DNA of 64,000 bases from Dugong dugon (taxonomy: Eukaryota > Chordata > Mammalia > Sirenia > Dugongidae): contig CM057472.1 of the NCBI GenBank assembly GCA_030035585.1, forward strand, positions 86,921,601 to 86,985,600. The letters are read 5' to 3'. A program made the position numbers and the translations under genes. Position 1 is the stretch's first letter. Every line of letters begins with the position of its first letter. Positions 22,596 through 34,427 of this stretch are shown here, one piece after another. The notes beneath the pieces are model-generated. The model was not told the origin of the DNA. It saw only the letters and a program-made list of their open reading frames with translations, and did not search any database.

Positions 22596-23077
22596 CATGC
22601 CTGACTTGTTGGTTGCTCTTCGGAGGCTTAATTTTGCTTCATTTTAGTTTTTACCTCAGACCACAGAATCTACTTTATCAGAGCAGTGGTCTGGTGGCCC
22701 TTCAGTTTTTCCAGCACATTTTCTTCTGAGAAGTTGTGGGACTATAGGTTTTTCTTTGTTTTTTTCTCTGTAACTAGAATCCTATCTTTCCATTTAATGC
22801 TTATTAATCCCTGCACTTTCAGGGTTGCTTTGTTTTCCTTCTGACTGACTGTCAGTGGGCAGTCTTTCCTAACAATGAGAACAATTTTAAGTTTCTTTTC
22901 CTCCTCAGCCTCTCTGTTAAGTGGTTAATGATCTGGAAGCAAGTACTTGGAGGTGCTAGGGGAGCGCCTATTTAAAGGAACACTTAGTACAGCGAAGCTG
23001 CCTTCTACACTGAGAAAGAGTGAGGGTGATTAGCCTCTAACTTACCTGTTTAGTAAATCTGGATGTTCGGAAGGCTG

Positions 23078-23103
23078 TTTTTTTTTTTTTTTTTTTTTTT
23101 TTT
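23078..23103. repeat. Poly-T run
   Basis: 26 T residues followed by (GTTT)n-like sequence to about 23127. It could be the tail of a small minus-strand retroposed sequence, but no source is recognised and no TSD is found. Confidence 0.8.
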
Positions 23104-23245
23104 GGTTGTTTGTTTGTTTTTTGTTTTTTCCCATCGTTGTATGAGTTGAGAGAAGAGTACAGAATAGTACACTATGAGCACATTGCTTGGAAAGGTTTTC
23201 TCTATTTCTCCTTAGTATTCTAAGAGAACACAAACTGCAGAAGAA

Positions 23246-23451
23246 CACAGAGTAAGCACTCAACGAATGTTAGTTTTCTTTTACATGGGCCTCTGAAGTC
23301 CATCACTAATGTCTCAAGGACTTGCTCATTTTTTCCCAAACCTACTGCAAGATGTTCACATTGCTTGTACAAAGACCAATCTTACTTTACCTGACAAACT
23401 GGAGCTCCCTTCTCTTTCCGCAGCTCCTGAAATAGAATACAGAACAGGCAC
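23246..23451 (+). repeat. Local duplication, copy 2
   Basis: Second copy of 21739-21950, with shared blocks 'gtaagcactcaacgaatg', 'cctgacaaactggagctcc' and 'agaacaggcac'. Confidence 0.8.
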
Positions 23452-23454
23452 TTT

Positions 23455-23560
23455 TGGGATACCAAAAGTAAGATTTTTTTTTAAACCAAGAATTTTATGA
23501 AGAATTATCAAACATTAAATCTGAGAAGGGCACTAGAGGACATTATGAAAATGAAGAAAC
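23455..23560 (+). repeat. 100-bp repeated block, copy 1
   Basis: Matches 24724-24826 in the same orientation: 'ggataccaaaagtaagatt', 'attatcaaacattaaatctg', 'ggcactagaggac'. Possibly part of an old repeat. Not classified. Confidence 0.7.
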
Positions 23561-23664
23561 TGTTTCACTTTGGTAGCGGTGTCAGAAAAAAGTCCCTTAC
23601 GATTGTTCTTATTCATATGATTCTGTCAGTACTATTTTAGACTGAAATGGAGATTCGTTGATTC

Positions 23665-23775
23665 TTTCTGTTGTTTATTCGGCAAATTTTTTTGAGCATT
23701 TCCTATGAGCCAGCCACTGTGCTAGGTCATGGGGTTACCAGAAGATACATTCCCAGCCCTCAAAGACGTAATTGC
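23665..23775 (+). repeat. L2-type fragment
   Basis: 'gagcatttcctatgagccag' then 'cactgtgctaggtcatgggg', in the order of an L2-type repeat. Confidence 0.5.
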
Positions 23776-23967
23776 TCAGACATTATCCTCTGAATCTTTA
23801 TTGTGTTTTCCATCCACTGTTAATGGGGATGGGTAGCTCTATTTTCTTCTTTCTGGGAGGCTAGAGAATACAAGAAAATGCAGATGAGCAAGCCTCTTTT
23901 ATTGTCCTCTCTAGTTTCTTCTTTTTTCCCTTCTTTTACTACTTGCCACTTCTTAGGAAGGGGTATG

Positions 23968-24551
23968 TGTTAGCTATCTATTGCCACATAACCAATTATA
24001 CAAATGTTGAGTGGCTTAACGTAACACTTATTATTTCACAGTTTCTGTGGATCAGGGCTCCAGGTGTGGCTTAGCTGGGTGGTTCTAACTCAAAGACTCT
24101 CACAAGGCTATAATCAAGGTGTTGACTGGGGGCTGAAATCATCTGAAGGGTTGTCTGGGGAAGGATCTGCTTCCAAGCTCACTCATGTGGTTGTTGGCAG
24201 GATTTGGTACCTTGTAGATTCTTGGACTGAGGGCTTTAGTTCCTCACTGGCTTTTGGTCAGAGTTTGCCCTCATTGCCTTGTCACGTAGGTCTCTCCATA
24301 GGGCAGCTCATGACATGGCAGTTTGCTCGATCAGAGAAAGCAAGTGAGAAAAGCAGAGAGTGTAAGCAAGATGGAAACCACAGTCTTTTGTAGCCTGACC
24401 TTGGAAGTGACAGCCTATCACTTTTGTTGTATTCTATTCATTACAAGCAATTTACCAGGTCTAGTGTGCACTCAAGTGGCAAAGATTACACACGGGCATG
24501 AATACTAGCAGGCGGAATCATTGGGAGCCATTTTAGAAGTTGTCTACCACA
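23968..24551. mobile_element. LTR-like dispersed element, copy 2
   Basis: TGTTAGCTATC start and CTACCACA end. Contains 'agtttctgtggatcagggc', 'gaaggatctgcttccaagct' and 'agatggaaaccacagtctt'. Same family and orientation as 22001-22595, about 2 kb apart. No matching TSD found, as expected of an old copy. Confidence 0.65.
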
Positions 24552-24698
24552 AGCAGGGTGTAATTTTAATTCTAGAAGGTATTTGACGTGAAGACATTTA
24601 AGACATGATGAATTACCCATGAATTATCCTTGCCCACTCATAGCTGTCAGCCCTTTTTATATCTTATATGGTCTTACCAAAGAGTGAGCTAGTGAGAA

Positions 24699-24718
24699 TA
24701 AGAGAGAGAGAGAGAGAT
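24699..24718. repeat. (GA)n microsatellite
   Basis: AGAGAGAGAGAGAGAGA run, short. Confidence 0.8.
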
Positions 24719-24723
24719 AGCAT

Positions 24724-24826
24724 GGGATGCCAAACATAAGATTATTTTTACAAAGAATTTTACAAAGCATTATCAGACATTAAATCTGGGAAGGGCATTA
24801 GAGGACCTTATGAAAATAAAGAACCA
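24724..24826 (+). repeat. 100-bp repeated block, copy 2
   Basis: See 23455-23560. 'gggatgccaaacataagatt', 'cagacattaaatctgggaag', 'ggcattagaggacctta'. Confidence 0.7.
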
Positions 24827-24831
24827 CGGTT

Positions 24832-25546
24832 TAGAGATCGTCTGTGCAGCCCCTCCAGGATTCAGTATCTATCATGCCTGCCAAGTGAAGACTGAGCACT
24901 GGATTTCCGAGGAGATCAACACAGGCCCAGAGATGTTTACCCAAAGATGGCCTCATTCTTCTTCCAGTTCCGGCCAGGGCCTTATGGGAGATCATGTGAC
25001 CAGTGTTTTGCATCTCCTTCCTAATCTCAGAAACATCTTCCACAGTAACAGGTTCACTCAGGTGTCATCTGCCTATCACCTGTCTAGAAATGTCTTTGTC
25101 ACAAAGGTTAGTTCTGATATGTGTTTGAAAAAGGAATCATGTTTAGGATAAATGTTAGTTTATATAATTAATATATCTGACATACTTGGAACAATAAATT
25201 TGATCACTTATCTGCAGGGCCGGCTGCCTTCTATGAGTAACTAGACCTGGGGCTGGGGCTGAACATGCTGGGTAATAAAGCTGCAGGTCTGCATACTGAA
25301 CACAGTCCAATAGTCTATGAATATTCTCTTCAGCATTTGAACAGCAATAGCTGAAAAATGTATAAGAGCTTATTCAAAGAATTTTACATGTATTATTTTC
25401 CCTTTTTTTAAGCATCAGCCTGCCTGTCAAAAATGTCATTTTTAAAAATGTCAGCTTTTACTTTCTGGTTTGCAATCTAAAGGACCCAACTGTGCCTCAG
25501 CTACTCTCTTATAATATTAACCACTTAAGGCATTGGAGAGAAATGG
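24832..25546. other. Unique DNA, nothing recognised
   Basis: A 113-codon plus-strand frame at 24810-25151 overlaps a 70-codon minus-strand frame. Neither shows a domain or exon structure I recognise. Confidence 0.5.
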
Positions 25547-25555
25547 TTGTTAGCT

Positions 25556-25891
25556 GTTGTTGTTAGCTGCTGTTGAGTCATCCACAGCTCGTGTCCCATG
25601 GCAACTGGGAGAAATGCTGCCCGGTTTTACACCATCCCCATGACTGACTGCAGATCAGACCATTGTGATCCATAGGGTTTTCATCAGCTGATTTTCAGAA
25701 GTAGATCACCAGGCTTTTCTTTCTAGTCTGTCTTAGTCTAGAAGTTTGCTAAAACTTGTTCAGCAGCATAGCAACCTGCAAGCCTCCACTGGCAGATAGG
25801 TGGTAACTACACATGAGGTCATTGGCCAGGAATCAAACCTGGGTCTCCTTCAGGTAAGATGAGAATTCTTCCATTGAACCACCAACGCCCC
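25556..25891 (-). mobile_element. tRNA-Gly-headed SINE with RTE-like tail
   Basis: On the minus strand the head (about 25891 down to 25824) resembles tRNA-Gly: A box TGGTTCAATGG at 25871-25881 and B box GGTTTGATTCC at 25829-25839, spaced as in a pol III promoter. The body ('agaagtagatcaccaggct' complement) is shared with 8866-9262. The 3' end carries the RTE-like TTGTTGTTAGCTGCTGTTGAG terminus (as complement). It is a different SINE family from the AfroSINE copies, which have another tRNA head. Substitutions in the head make it unlikely to be active. Confidence 0.8.
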
Positions 25892-26204
25892 CTGCACGAA
25901 GTCATACCCAAGGGCTAATCTCCCTCTCCCTTCTATTTGTTTTGAGATGCTGTTAGAAATATCAGACTATGCAAACAGAAGAGAAGGCAGAAGGTAGATG
26001 GCTATAGGATGGTTGGGGAAGGGAGCAATGGCAGGCTGCTCCCAAGAATTCTCTTCCATGGCCTGATATCATGAAAATGTGTTCAGTGTGATTTGTGGCA
26101 ATTCACAAACATGATATACATTTGTGAGGGAGCTCTGTCTTTGCTTCTGTCAGACAGCATCTAAGGATAGATGATGCAATCAAGGAGCTGTAGTTACTTG
26201 CAAG

Positions 26205-26402
26205 TAGTTCCTGGGTGGCGCAAATGGTTAAGCACTCCGCTACTAGCTGAAAGGTTGGTAGTTCGAACCCACCCATAGGTACCTTGGAAGATAGGCCTGC
26301 TTTCAAAAGGCCACAGCCTTGAAAACCCTATGTAGCAGTTCTACTGTGCACATATGAGGTCGCCATGAGTCATAATTGACTCGACAGCAACTGACAACAA
26401 GA
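26205..26402 (+). mobile_element. AfroSINE, full length, RTE-like tail
   Basis: Head 'agttcctgggtggcgcaaat', B box 'agttcgaaccc', tail 'gactcgacagcaactgacaa'. TSD AGTTACTTG at 26192-26200 and 26403-26411. Confidence 0.9.
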
Positions 26403-26411
26403 AGTTACTTG

Positions 26412-27292
26412 GGAGGGAGCAGTGCCATTTTATTTTACATTTAATGTCACTGGCAGAAGTGTGAAGATGGGTGAATGCCCATTGGTAAGTAAATAGATTT
26501 TTACCTTGCTTAATGACACTCATTTGCAATCTGTTTATTTAGTTAACGGCAACTCTTGGCATATTAAAATAGTACCTGCTGACAAAATATTGAATTGAGT
26601 ATTTGTTTACCAGTGGGTTGTTTTTTAAAAGCCATTCTTATAAATAATAAAGTAAAAACAAGGCTTGGTTGATAACAGGATGGTGGGATTTGTGGATGGC
26701 ACAGGAGGCTAGATGCCAATCAAAGAGGCCGGGAAGGCAAGCAGGGGAGGTCCTGGAAAAGCAGCAGACAACAGGTGAATATCTCAGAAGCCAGCAGATC
26801 CTTATAGGGAATAGGTGGAGGCCCAGGAGAAAACAGATGATTGGCTTCAGGGAGGCATGGCAGGGACCGAGGATGTGGGCTGAGATTTCCATCTTTGGAA
26901 AGGACCTGTGTAGGGAAGGCCCAGAGCAACAACTTGGGCATGGGCTCTCAGGGTAAGGCAAGGGAAAAATGATATGATTTGAGATACAAGACAGGAGCTT
27001 GGTCAAGGCCACAGTCAGCAGAATCAGGATTAAGGCTCACAGGTCTTACCTTTCTCTAATTCTTCCTGATCAGGGATAGGGCTAGTCTCAGGGACTGAGG
27101 CAGGCTAAACCTGAAGGTGGATTTTATGTGACATCAAACAAAAGGGAGGAGCATCACTCTAGAGTCACCATATGTCCTGGTTTGTCTAGAATAAGCGCAC
27201 TTTACACCTGTTGTCCCAACATAGTTATAATAATGCCCCCTTTCACTTCAAGTGCCTGCCTTAGATGATAAATTACACAGAAGTCACAAAAG
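26412..27292. other. Unique DNA, nothing recognised
   Basis: Overlapping open frames on both strands at 26638-27012 (up to 124 codons) lie in purine-rich plus-strand sequence and have no domain signature. Confidence 0.5.
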
Positions 27293-27424
27293 CAGGGTTC
27301 TCTAGTGGTTAAGAGTTGGGCTGCTAACCAAAAGGTCAGCAATCTGAATCCACCAGGTGCTCCTTGGAAACCCTTGAGGCAGTTCTATTCTGTCCAATCC
27401 GGTCGACAGCAATGGGTTTTTTTG
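27293..27424 (+). mobile_element. AfroSINE with internal deletion
   Basis: Head ('gtggttaagagttgggctgc') and tail ('cggtcgacagcaatgggttt') are present, but about 70 bp of the middle is missing between 'ccaccaggtgctcc' and 'ttggaaaccc'. Confidence 0.85.
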
Positions 27425-28050
27425 GTCTGGTCTAATAAAAATGGAAAACCCAGAATTAAACAGAGTTAAATAGGATTCTTTACTGCAGGACTTCTCACTG
27501 CCTTTCTATGCTAATAAGTAGTGTGAATCTCCAAGACAGGAATGAGTTCTCAGTGTCCCATGCTTAGCTGATCTGTTAGTACACTTTGATGCCTCTCAAA
27601 CTACTATTCCACCGGACACACTTTGGAGAACCATGGTTAATTGAATATGGGGTCAAAGAGGGAGGCTGATCGTTTCTCTTTGTATACTAAGGGTACTCAG
27701 CAAAGTCAGCAGCCATCAGTTAAATAAATAATGGCTGAGGGAACAAGTGCAGAGTCTGCCAAAGTCTTTTAACTTGCTGATTATTGACTGACATTAGCAG
27801 AGTTACCTATGTAATATGGGACTAGGTGGAGTAACGATTCAAAGAATAATGATCAGTTCTCAAGCTCTGTGGAAAAACTACTTACCAGTTAGGAGATGGA
27901 AAGGAAGGGTATTTTCTTTTTTTCAGTCCTTCATTGCATGGTGTCCTTAAGAGAAAGGTTAATGAGGACATAATGGGTCAGCAGGAATGTGTGTGTGTCT
28001 CTTTGGAGGGGGAGGGGATTCGGGAAATATGCCTTTTTAACTAGTAATCA
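27425..28050. other. Unique DNA, nothing recognised
   Basis: No gene or repeat family seen. A short (TG)n lies near 27989-28000. Confidence 0.5.
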
Positions 28051-28051
28051 G

Positions 28052-28297
28052 TAACCAGTTACCCTTGAGTTGATTCCAACTCATAATGACCCCATGTGTG
28101 TCAGAGCAGAATTATGCCCCATAGGGTTTTCAGTAACTGATTTTTCAGAAGTAGGCCACCAGGCCTTTCTTCTGAGGTGCCTCTGGGTGAACTCAACCTA
28201 GATCACCAGGCCTTTCTTCTGAGGTGCCTATGGGTGAACTCGAACTTCCAACCTTTTGGTTAGTACCCAAGTGCTTAACTGTTTGAGCTACTATACC
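28052..28297 (-). mobile_element. AfroSINE with a 47-bp internal duplication
   Basis: Complement of a full AfroSINE. The block 'accaggcctttcttctgagg' with flanks occurs at 28156-28197 and again at 28203-28245, period 47, so this copy is longer than its relatives. Confidence 0.88.
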
Positions 28298-28454
28298 GTT
28301 AGTATTCTAGGTAATTCTGATAAAGGCAGCCCTTGAATCATTTATTGGTAAACATTTCCTGGGGGTTCTGGTGAGGGACTGTATTGGTGATAAAACACCC
28401 TAATGATCCTTTCTTTGATTGTATGAGAGTGCTCTGCTATATTATGGCCAGTGA

Positions 28455-28645
28455 TCTGATATTTACTGAACTCCCACTGTATGTCTTGCCCTGTGCTACT
28501 TGATTTCTACACACACAGACTTATGTGCTTAATATGCATTATAGTCATTAATCTTCATAATAACCCTGAAATTTACCATTTCCATCTCCATTTTACAGAA
28601 GAGGCTTAAAGATGAATCATTAAGTAGACCCAATTTACTCATTGG
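28455..28645 (-). repeat. MIR
   Basis: 'gatatttactgaactcccac', 'gtatgtcttgccctgtgcta', 'ccattttacagaagaggctt' in the order of an inverted MIR. Confidence 0.55.
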
Positions 28646-28649
28646 ACAG

Positions 28650-29560
28650 TTCCTTTCAGGCCCCAAGACAGGGCTTTGGCCCTTACACCCCCACCTCAAC
28701 AACTGCCTAGAACAAGGACACATGAACTAAGCTTCCTAGCTGAGTCTTTGCCCTGAGGCTACACAGAACTCATTTGGAGACTTAACAAGCGTGAGACTAT
28801 TCCATTACATAGAGGATCATAGGCTGACACATTTTATCTGCCTGCCTGGTAGAATGGGTGAGTATCAAACAAGCTGATCTAGGGAGAATGATGAAGCATT
28901 GATCTCCTAGGGCTTATCAAGCGTGCAGACAGAATTCAACCCAGATAGAAAAGTTTTCTTAAGATGAGGCAGGGGAGGGGCTAGAGCAAGAAGAGGCGAG
29001 AGAGATTTGTTTTGGTTTTATCGATGAATTACAAATCCAGACAAATATCATAAACAGCTTCTTGTTTTTAGCTGGGCCAAAGTACGCTTTTTCTTTTGAA
29101 CCTTATCGAAAGACTCAGGCTTGTAAGCCTCGCTGTAGTTACATCAAGTATTTCAAACTAAAATGCCTATAGATGCTTGCCATAGGTGGAGAATGAGGAC
29201 TGTGGGCTGGATGGGTGGGGTTTGTGGGGACCTGAAGAGGATATGTCCCTTCTAAAGGGGATTGCCCTCTTTTAGATCTAGTTACTGGATTACCTGAGGG
29301 AAATGTGGGCCTGTTGTTACCAGAAATTTCCATTTTTTTTAGAAAAGTTGAAAATCCATGTATTATTTAAATATTTCTAATTATTTAATGTTGCATTTAA
29401 TTTGGATGTTTAAAGCATTTTATGGGTCAAATAAAACATAGAGACTGTTAGTCAGTGATCTGTCTTACAGTCACATGTGAGATGACTTGTAGGATTGTGG
29501 GACTTTGCCAGAATACCAGGACATCACACCTTGTTCGAATAAAGGAACTTTCATTTGCTA
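28650..29560. other. Unique DNA, nothing recognised
   Basis: No gene or repeat family recognised. Confidence 0.5.
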
Positions 29561-29765
29561 GGTGTCTACAATATTTTAGGTGTTTCATAAGCCACCTCAT
29601 AAAGTTCCCAAAACAGCCCTGTGGGTGAAAATCATGTTATAGATGGACACAAGGATCAGAGAACTTAAATGACTTTTTCAAGTTTACACAGCCTACAAGT
29701 GGCTAATGCAGGTCTGAACTTGGGTCAATTTGACTGGAAAAAACAGTAGATTTGGTGACTCCATG
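29560..29765 (-). repeat. MIR
   Basis: Inverted MIR order: 'catttgctaggtgtctacaa', 'acagccctgtgggtga', 'gaacttaaatgac', 'ttacacagcctacaagtgg'. Confidence 0.65.
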
Positions 29766-30023
29766 CTGCCCCCCTCAGTGATGACCACTCTGTGGTCCAG
29801 GACCATAGTACTAAAGGCTAGCTCCTCTGGTCTAGGATACGGATGCTAGGCTGATTCTCCTCCGGTTACCATAAAGTCCATGTTCGCAATCGATCACCAA
29901 CTTATTTGGAGTTGTCAGACTTAGATTTATTCCATTTTGTAAAATCACCCTTTCATCTCCTTAATGTCCATGTGTATAGTCTACATCATTCTAGATTCTG
30001 ATACATCATGTATAAAATTAACC

Positions 30024-30228
30024 AAAAAACCAAACCCATTGCTGTCGAGTCAGTTCTGACTCATGGTGACCCCACGTGTTACAGAGTAGAGCTAAGCTCC
30101 ATGGGGTTTTCTTGCCTGTCATGGCAGCAGATCACAAGACCTTTCTTCCATGGTGTTTCTGGGTGGGTTTGAATCACCAACCTTTTGGTTAGCAGCCCAA
30201 CACAAACCGTTTGCACCATCCAGAGACC
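30024..30228 (-). mobile_element. AfroSINE, full length
   Basis: 'aaccaaacccattgctgtcg' at the left is the complement of the 'gcaatgggttt' tail. The complement of the B box ('gggtttgaatc') lies near 30163-30174 and the head near 30190-30228. Confidence 0.88.
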
Positions 30229-30524
30229 TTTGTGTAAGAGTAAGCCTCTTGAATTGTGACAAAAATGTGGCTGGTAATCTCTAATGGCAGGGGTAGGGGG
30301 AAGTTTGACATGTGGTGGTAGTGATGGTTAAGTCTGTCCGCTAATACACCAAAACTATAAATGGAGTTCCTTCCTAAAACTCCAAGTGAATTAGCATTCA
30401 TTTTATGTTGGGAATTTTGTGACCCTCTTGAGATAACTTGAGTCTCTCTGTGTCGTTACAACAACAGAGCAAAGTGTTAAAGCTGTAATCTCTGTCTGTG
30501 TGAGTGTCGGTTGGTTTTGAATAG

Positions 30525-30640
30525 ATTGTGAACTCTTAGAGAATTGGGCTGGTGTCTATATAGTTCTCCTGACACAGCGATGAAGGCTTTCACGAGCATT
30601 ATCTATAATTGGGTGTTTAATAAATGCCTTTTGATGAGGA
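30525..30640 (+). repeat. L2-type 3' end
   Basis: 'tagattgtgaactcttagag' through 'gtgtttaataaatgccttt' matches the 3' end shared by L2-type repeats. Confidence 0.6.
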
Positions 30641-32250
30641 CAATGGTATGGAAATAAAACTCTTGAAACCCGGAGTCTGCCTGGATTTCTCACCTCATTA
30701 GGAAGAAGAGGTGAACATGAATGCCTGGTTAAATAGTGATGTAGATCTCACTCAGAAAACCACACACCCTCCCAGCCTGGAATAGTGGGAAGAGGAAAAC
30801 CTGAGAGAGTGATAAGGTAGACATTCTGTTGATACACACACCAGTGTTTACCAATCTTCTCTAAAAAGGTAGACTCCATTTGGAATCCAGTGATGCATCT
30901 CCTGTGCCTCTGATTGCCTGACAAATCACACCAAGGTTTATGCAGTCACTGCATCACAGCATGTAATCACACGCACACCAGTTGCCAACAAAGGTGAAGG
31001 TAGGGTTAATGGTTTTCTTTCTGTTTGCATTATTGCTTGATCTCTGGCTTTCCTGGTCAGATAGGTTTTTATAAACTCTTCCCATCTAGCTCTCTGAAAT
31101 GTTTTCAGTTTGTCTATTTTAGGGCTGCCTTTTATAGTCACCTTTTCTTATATCTGTTTTGTATGCTAGAAAATAAGAAAATCCAACATATGAACTACTG
31201 ATACTACCATGCACTAAAGTAAATATTAAGTCTGGTCTTGAGCTTTATAAATGCCAAAGTGTATTTCCTTTTTATCTAAAATGTTTAAAAAGTAACCAGT
31301 TTTAAACGGTACACAATTTTAACCAGGTGCTCTAAATGCATCAAAAGGCTCTCAGACATTTCCTGTTTTACCACCGTGGTGACACTTTTAAGAAAATTGA
31401 TTTTAAGCATCTGATCAAACCCCTGGAGGTTATCAGACTGATCCATAGGGCATGGGCAATATTTGTACACAGTCCTGCAAATGTATGTGTAGAGAATATT
31501 GCTCCACAACATTCAAGTCCAAGATATATTATTTTTATCTCCCCTACATAAAATTAAATTGGAATTTGAGCTGTCACCTACTGGAAGGGTGTGTGAGAAA
31601 ATCAATTGCATTGTGTTTGAGGGAGCACATTTCCTAGCATTATTAAAGCATTCGGGTGAGGCTTGTATAAGGAGGAGTCTATCCTTTCCACGAGGACCCC
31701 TTTGCTCTGTTTTCTGCACGTTGCAACTCTGCGTTTGTTCCTCCATGGTCTGTCAAGCTCATATGCTTGGTGGTCACAGAGAGGCTCTTGGTACTGGCCC
31801 TCTCACCTGACTTGGCCAGAGGGACACTTTCTGCTCTTCTTCAAGACGCAGTGTTGATTTCTAGCCTCCAGAGGAACATGTAGCAATTGCTTCCATCTTG
31901 AGTATTGCTTCAAAGGGGACAGGAGTCTCTGTTATTCACAGAAACTCACCCATTCCTTATCTGTTTTCTAACCCCAGGACTCACTCAGCCCAGAGACTCC
32001 CAGACAGACCTTTGTAGGAGGGAGTTTGAATTCTCAGTCCCTGGGAACTTTGTATTTTCTGCCTTAAGATACACAGTTGTTAATGGCCTTGAAGTAAGGA
32101 TCTGAGACTCAGAACAGGATGGCCTCGGATCATGTTGATTGAGGTGGGGGCATAAAAATGCCTCACCATCTTCTGGATGCCCAAGGCAGCTAGAACAAAA
32201 TACAAATACTCTAGTCAGATTTCTTGCCATGCATGCATTATTATTAGTAA
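30640..32250. other. Unique DNA, nothing recognised
   Basis: Several overlapping open frames at 31285-32329 on both strands. None is conserved-looking, and they shadow each other. No splice-bounded exon is convincing. Confidence 0.5.
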
Positions 32251-32254
32251 TGCT

Positions 32255-32480
32255 GTAGTTGAGCTGGGGTTTGAATCGTGGCTTTGCCACTCCTTGGCTG
32301 TGTGACCTTGGGCAAGTTAAGTCCTCCATGCCTCAATTTCCCCATCTATAAAATAGAAATAGCCATAGTAACTTTCTCATGAATCAGTTGTGAGAAAGGA
32401 ATGAGTTAATGGGTGTAAAGTACTTAGGATAGCAATACGGGCATGAAGGAAATGCGCAATATGACTAAGTTATAATAGTA
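32255..32480 (+). repeat. MIR, well preserved
   Basis: 'ctggggtttgaatcgtggct', 'ttgccactccttggctgtgt', 'gaccttgggcaagttaagtc', 'ccccatctataaaatag', 'gtaaagtacttaggatagc': all MIR landmarks in order. Confidence 0.85.
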
Positions 32481-32489
32481 ATTATTATT

Positions 32490-34030
32490 TCTTAACATCA
32501 CCAAGACTAGTCATCCAGAGTTTTAATCCTCTGGAGCTCTGTGTTTAGCTCTGAGTGTCAAGGAGTCCAAGGAAGCAGAGAAATCCCCTCTGTTAAATTT
32601 GGTAATGGTTCTGAAATGTTTCAAAAGAATCTTGGTAGGGAGTCCTGCCTGAGATATTGACGATGTCCACATATCTCAGAGGAGTTCTATAAATTTTATC
32701 ATTTTATGAAATTCTGATGCTTTTGCTTTCAAAATTCTAGCTGGACCACAAAAAGAAAATTACTCAAAGGTACAAGTTAATCTGCCCATTTTGAAACTCA
32801 AACATACCTTGGGAAAGGCTTGCAGATTGAACAAAGTGTTGTTTCTTATGAACTCTGGGAAATTTGCTTTCCTGGTTTGATCCCTGGTGTTTAGGTGAGT
32901 GTTGATCTCTCACTTCTTTTCCTGACTTGCTGACTAAATTTCACATAAAACCTTTGAGATCCTTAGCTAGGAGAGCCTGAAAAAGGTCATGTGTACTAAG
33001 AAATAGCGTACCATTGTTAGCATTTGATTTTTCACCTTGATAATAACTTCCAACCTGACCTGACAGCTGATAAGCACCAAATCTTTGCCTCTCCTTCTGG
33101 TTATGTGCGGATGGTTGCTTTAGAGCAGATTTTATTTCTTACATGGCTTAGGGTTACATAAATTACAGAAATGTTTTCTTTCTGGATTGATCAGAGCAGT
33201 AAAGCATGTCCCTGACTTGTCACTCCTTCCACACCCCGGTATCTTCTGTTCCCCAGTGTCTCCTACTCTGATGTCACCACTATGTTTATTGCCTTGCTTG
33301 CCATCAAGCTGGTAAAAACATCTAACTACAGGGCCAGTTCTCAGAACATTGGCAGGATTCAGTTTATGAGTATATTGGTCATGTTTTAAACCATAGGCTC
33401 ATGACCTTCGTGTCATTATTCAGTAGTATGTCGTAAATAGTTTCCTCATCTGCCATCTCTTAGGAAGTGTGTAAAATTAACCATAGCTATCTACCAGTAT
33501 TAGCTGGATTAATGCTAGCTGATGTAGCAGATGAGCCTGAAAGTATCAGTGAATTAACAAAATAGATGTTGATTTCCCATTCCTGTAAAAGGTTCAGCTG
33601 TGGGTGAGGAGTGGGGCTCTGCTCCACAAAATTATTCAGGGAACCTGAGTGATTGAGGCTCTGCCACCTTCAACAAGTGCCTTTCAGGGAGGCCCTCAGT
33701 ATACACATCTGTGCAGATGAAGGAAGAGATTTTGGTAGACTTTTTTTTTTCCCCCCAAAAATGTCACAATAAGCAGGTGAAATGGGGCTTCAGATGACAT
33801 TGTGCTTCACCACGGTGGAACAGGAGTTAGCAGTGTTAAATTGACAGATTTCCTTTCTTTCATTTATCCTTCATTACTTGGAATCATAGAGTGTTAGACT
33901 TGAAAAGGGTCTAGAGATCAATTTGCTCGTTTTCCTGGTTCCAGAACCCAGGACTTTCAACTCGTAGGTGAGCTGATGCATTTTTCTTCCTCATAAGACT
34001 CATTTTTCTGATGGCATCCCTGGCATGGGT
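32490..34030. other. Unique DNA, nothing recognised
   Basis: No gene or repeat family recognised. A T-run/C-run junction is at 33741-33756. Confidence 0.5.
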
Positions 34031-34034
34031 CACT

Positions 34035-34196
34035 CTGCTAGGTTTAAATCCAAACTCCACCACTTAGAAGCAAGTTATATTTTCAGCAATATGAGGATGA
34101 GTGTTACAACTTCCTCACTGGCTTAATTGTGAGTATTAGATGCATGATCCCTGGCACAGAGTTAATATGAAATAAATAGTATCTAACATTATTAAA
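34035..34196 (+). repeat. MIR
   Basis: 'ctaggtttaaatccaaactc', 'caccacttagaag', 'attgtgagtattagatgc', 'atccctggcacagagtta'. Followed at once by an AfroSINE. Confidence 0.6.
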
Positions 34197-34402
34197 GGTC
34201 CCTAGATGACACAAATGGTTTGTGCTTGACTACTAACCCAAAGGTTGGTGGTTAGAAGCCTACCCAGTAGTACTGCAGAAGAAAGGCCTGGCAATCTTCT
34301 TTTGTTAAGATTACAGCCAAGAAAACCCTATGGATCAGTCCTACTCTGTAACACATGGGTTGGAATCTGCTCAGTGGCAATAGAGGTTTTCTTTTTTTTT
34401 TT
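34197..34402 (+). mobile_element. AfroSINE, diverged
   Basis: 'ggtccctagatgacacaaat' head, 'caaaggttggtggttagaag', 'attacagccaagaaaaccct', and tail 'gctcagtggcaatagaggtt' plus a T run. It lies at the end of a MIR. Confidence 0.85.
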
Positions 34403-34427
34403 TGTATATTATTAGTATTCTGTTAAA

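Noticed and set aside
25824..25891. Possible tRNA-Gly gene on the minus strand
   Set aside because: It is the head of a SINE: it continues into a SINE body, and substitutions break the stem pairing expected of a functional tRNA.
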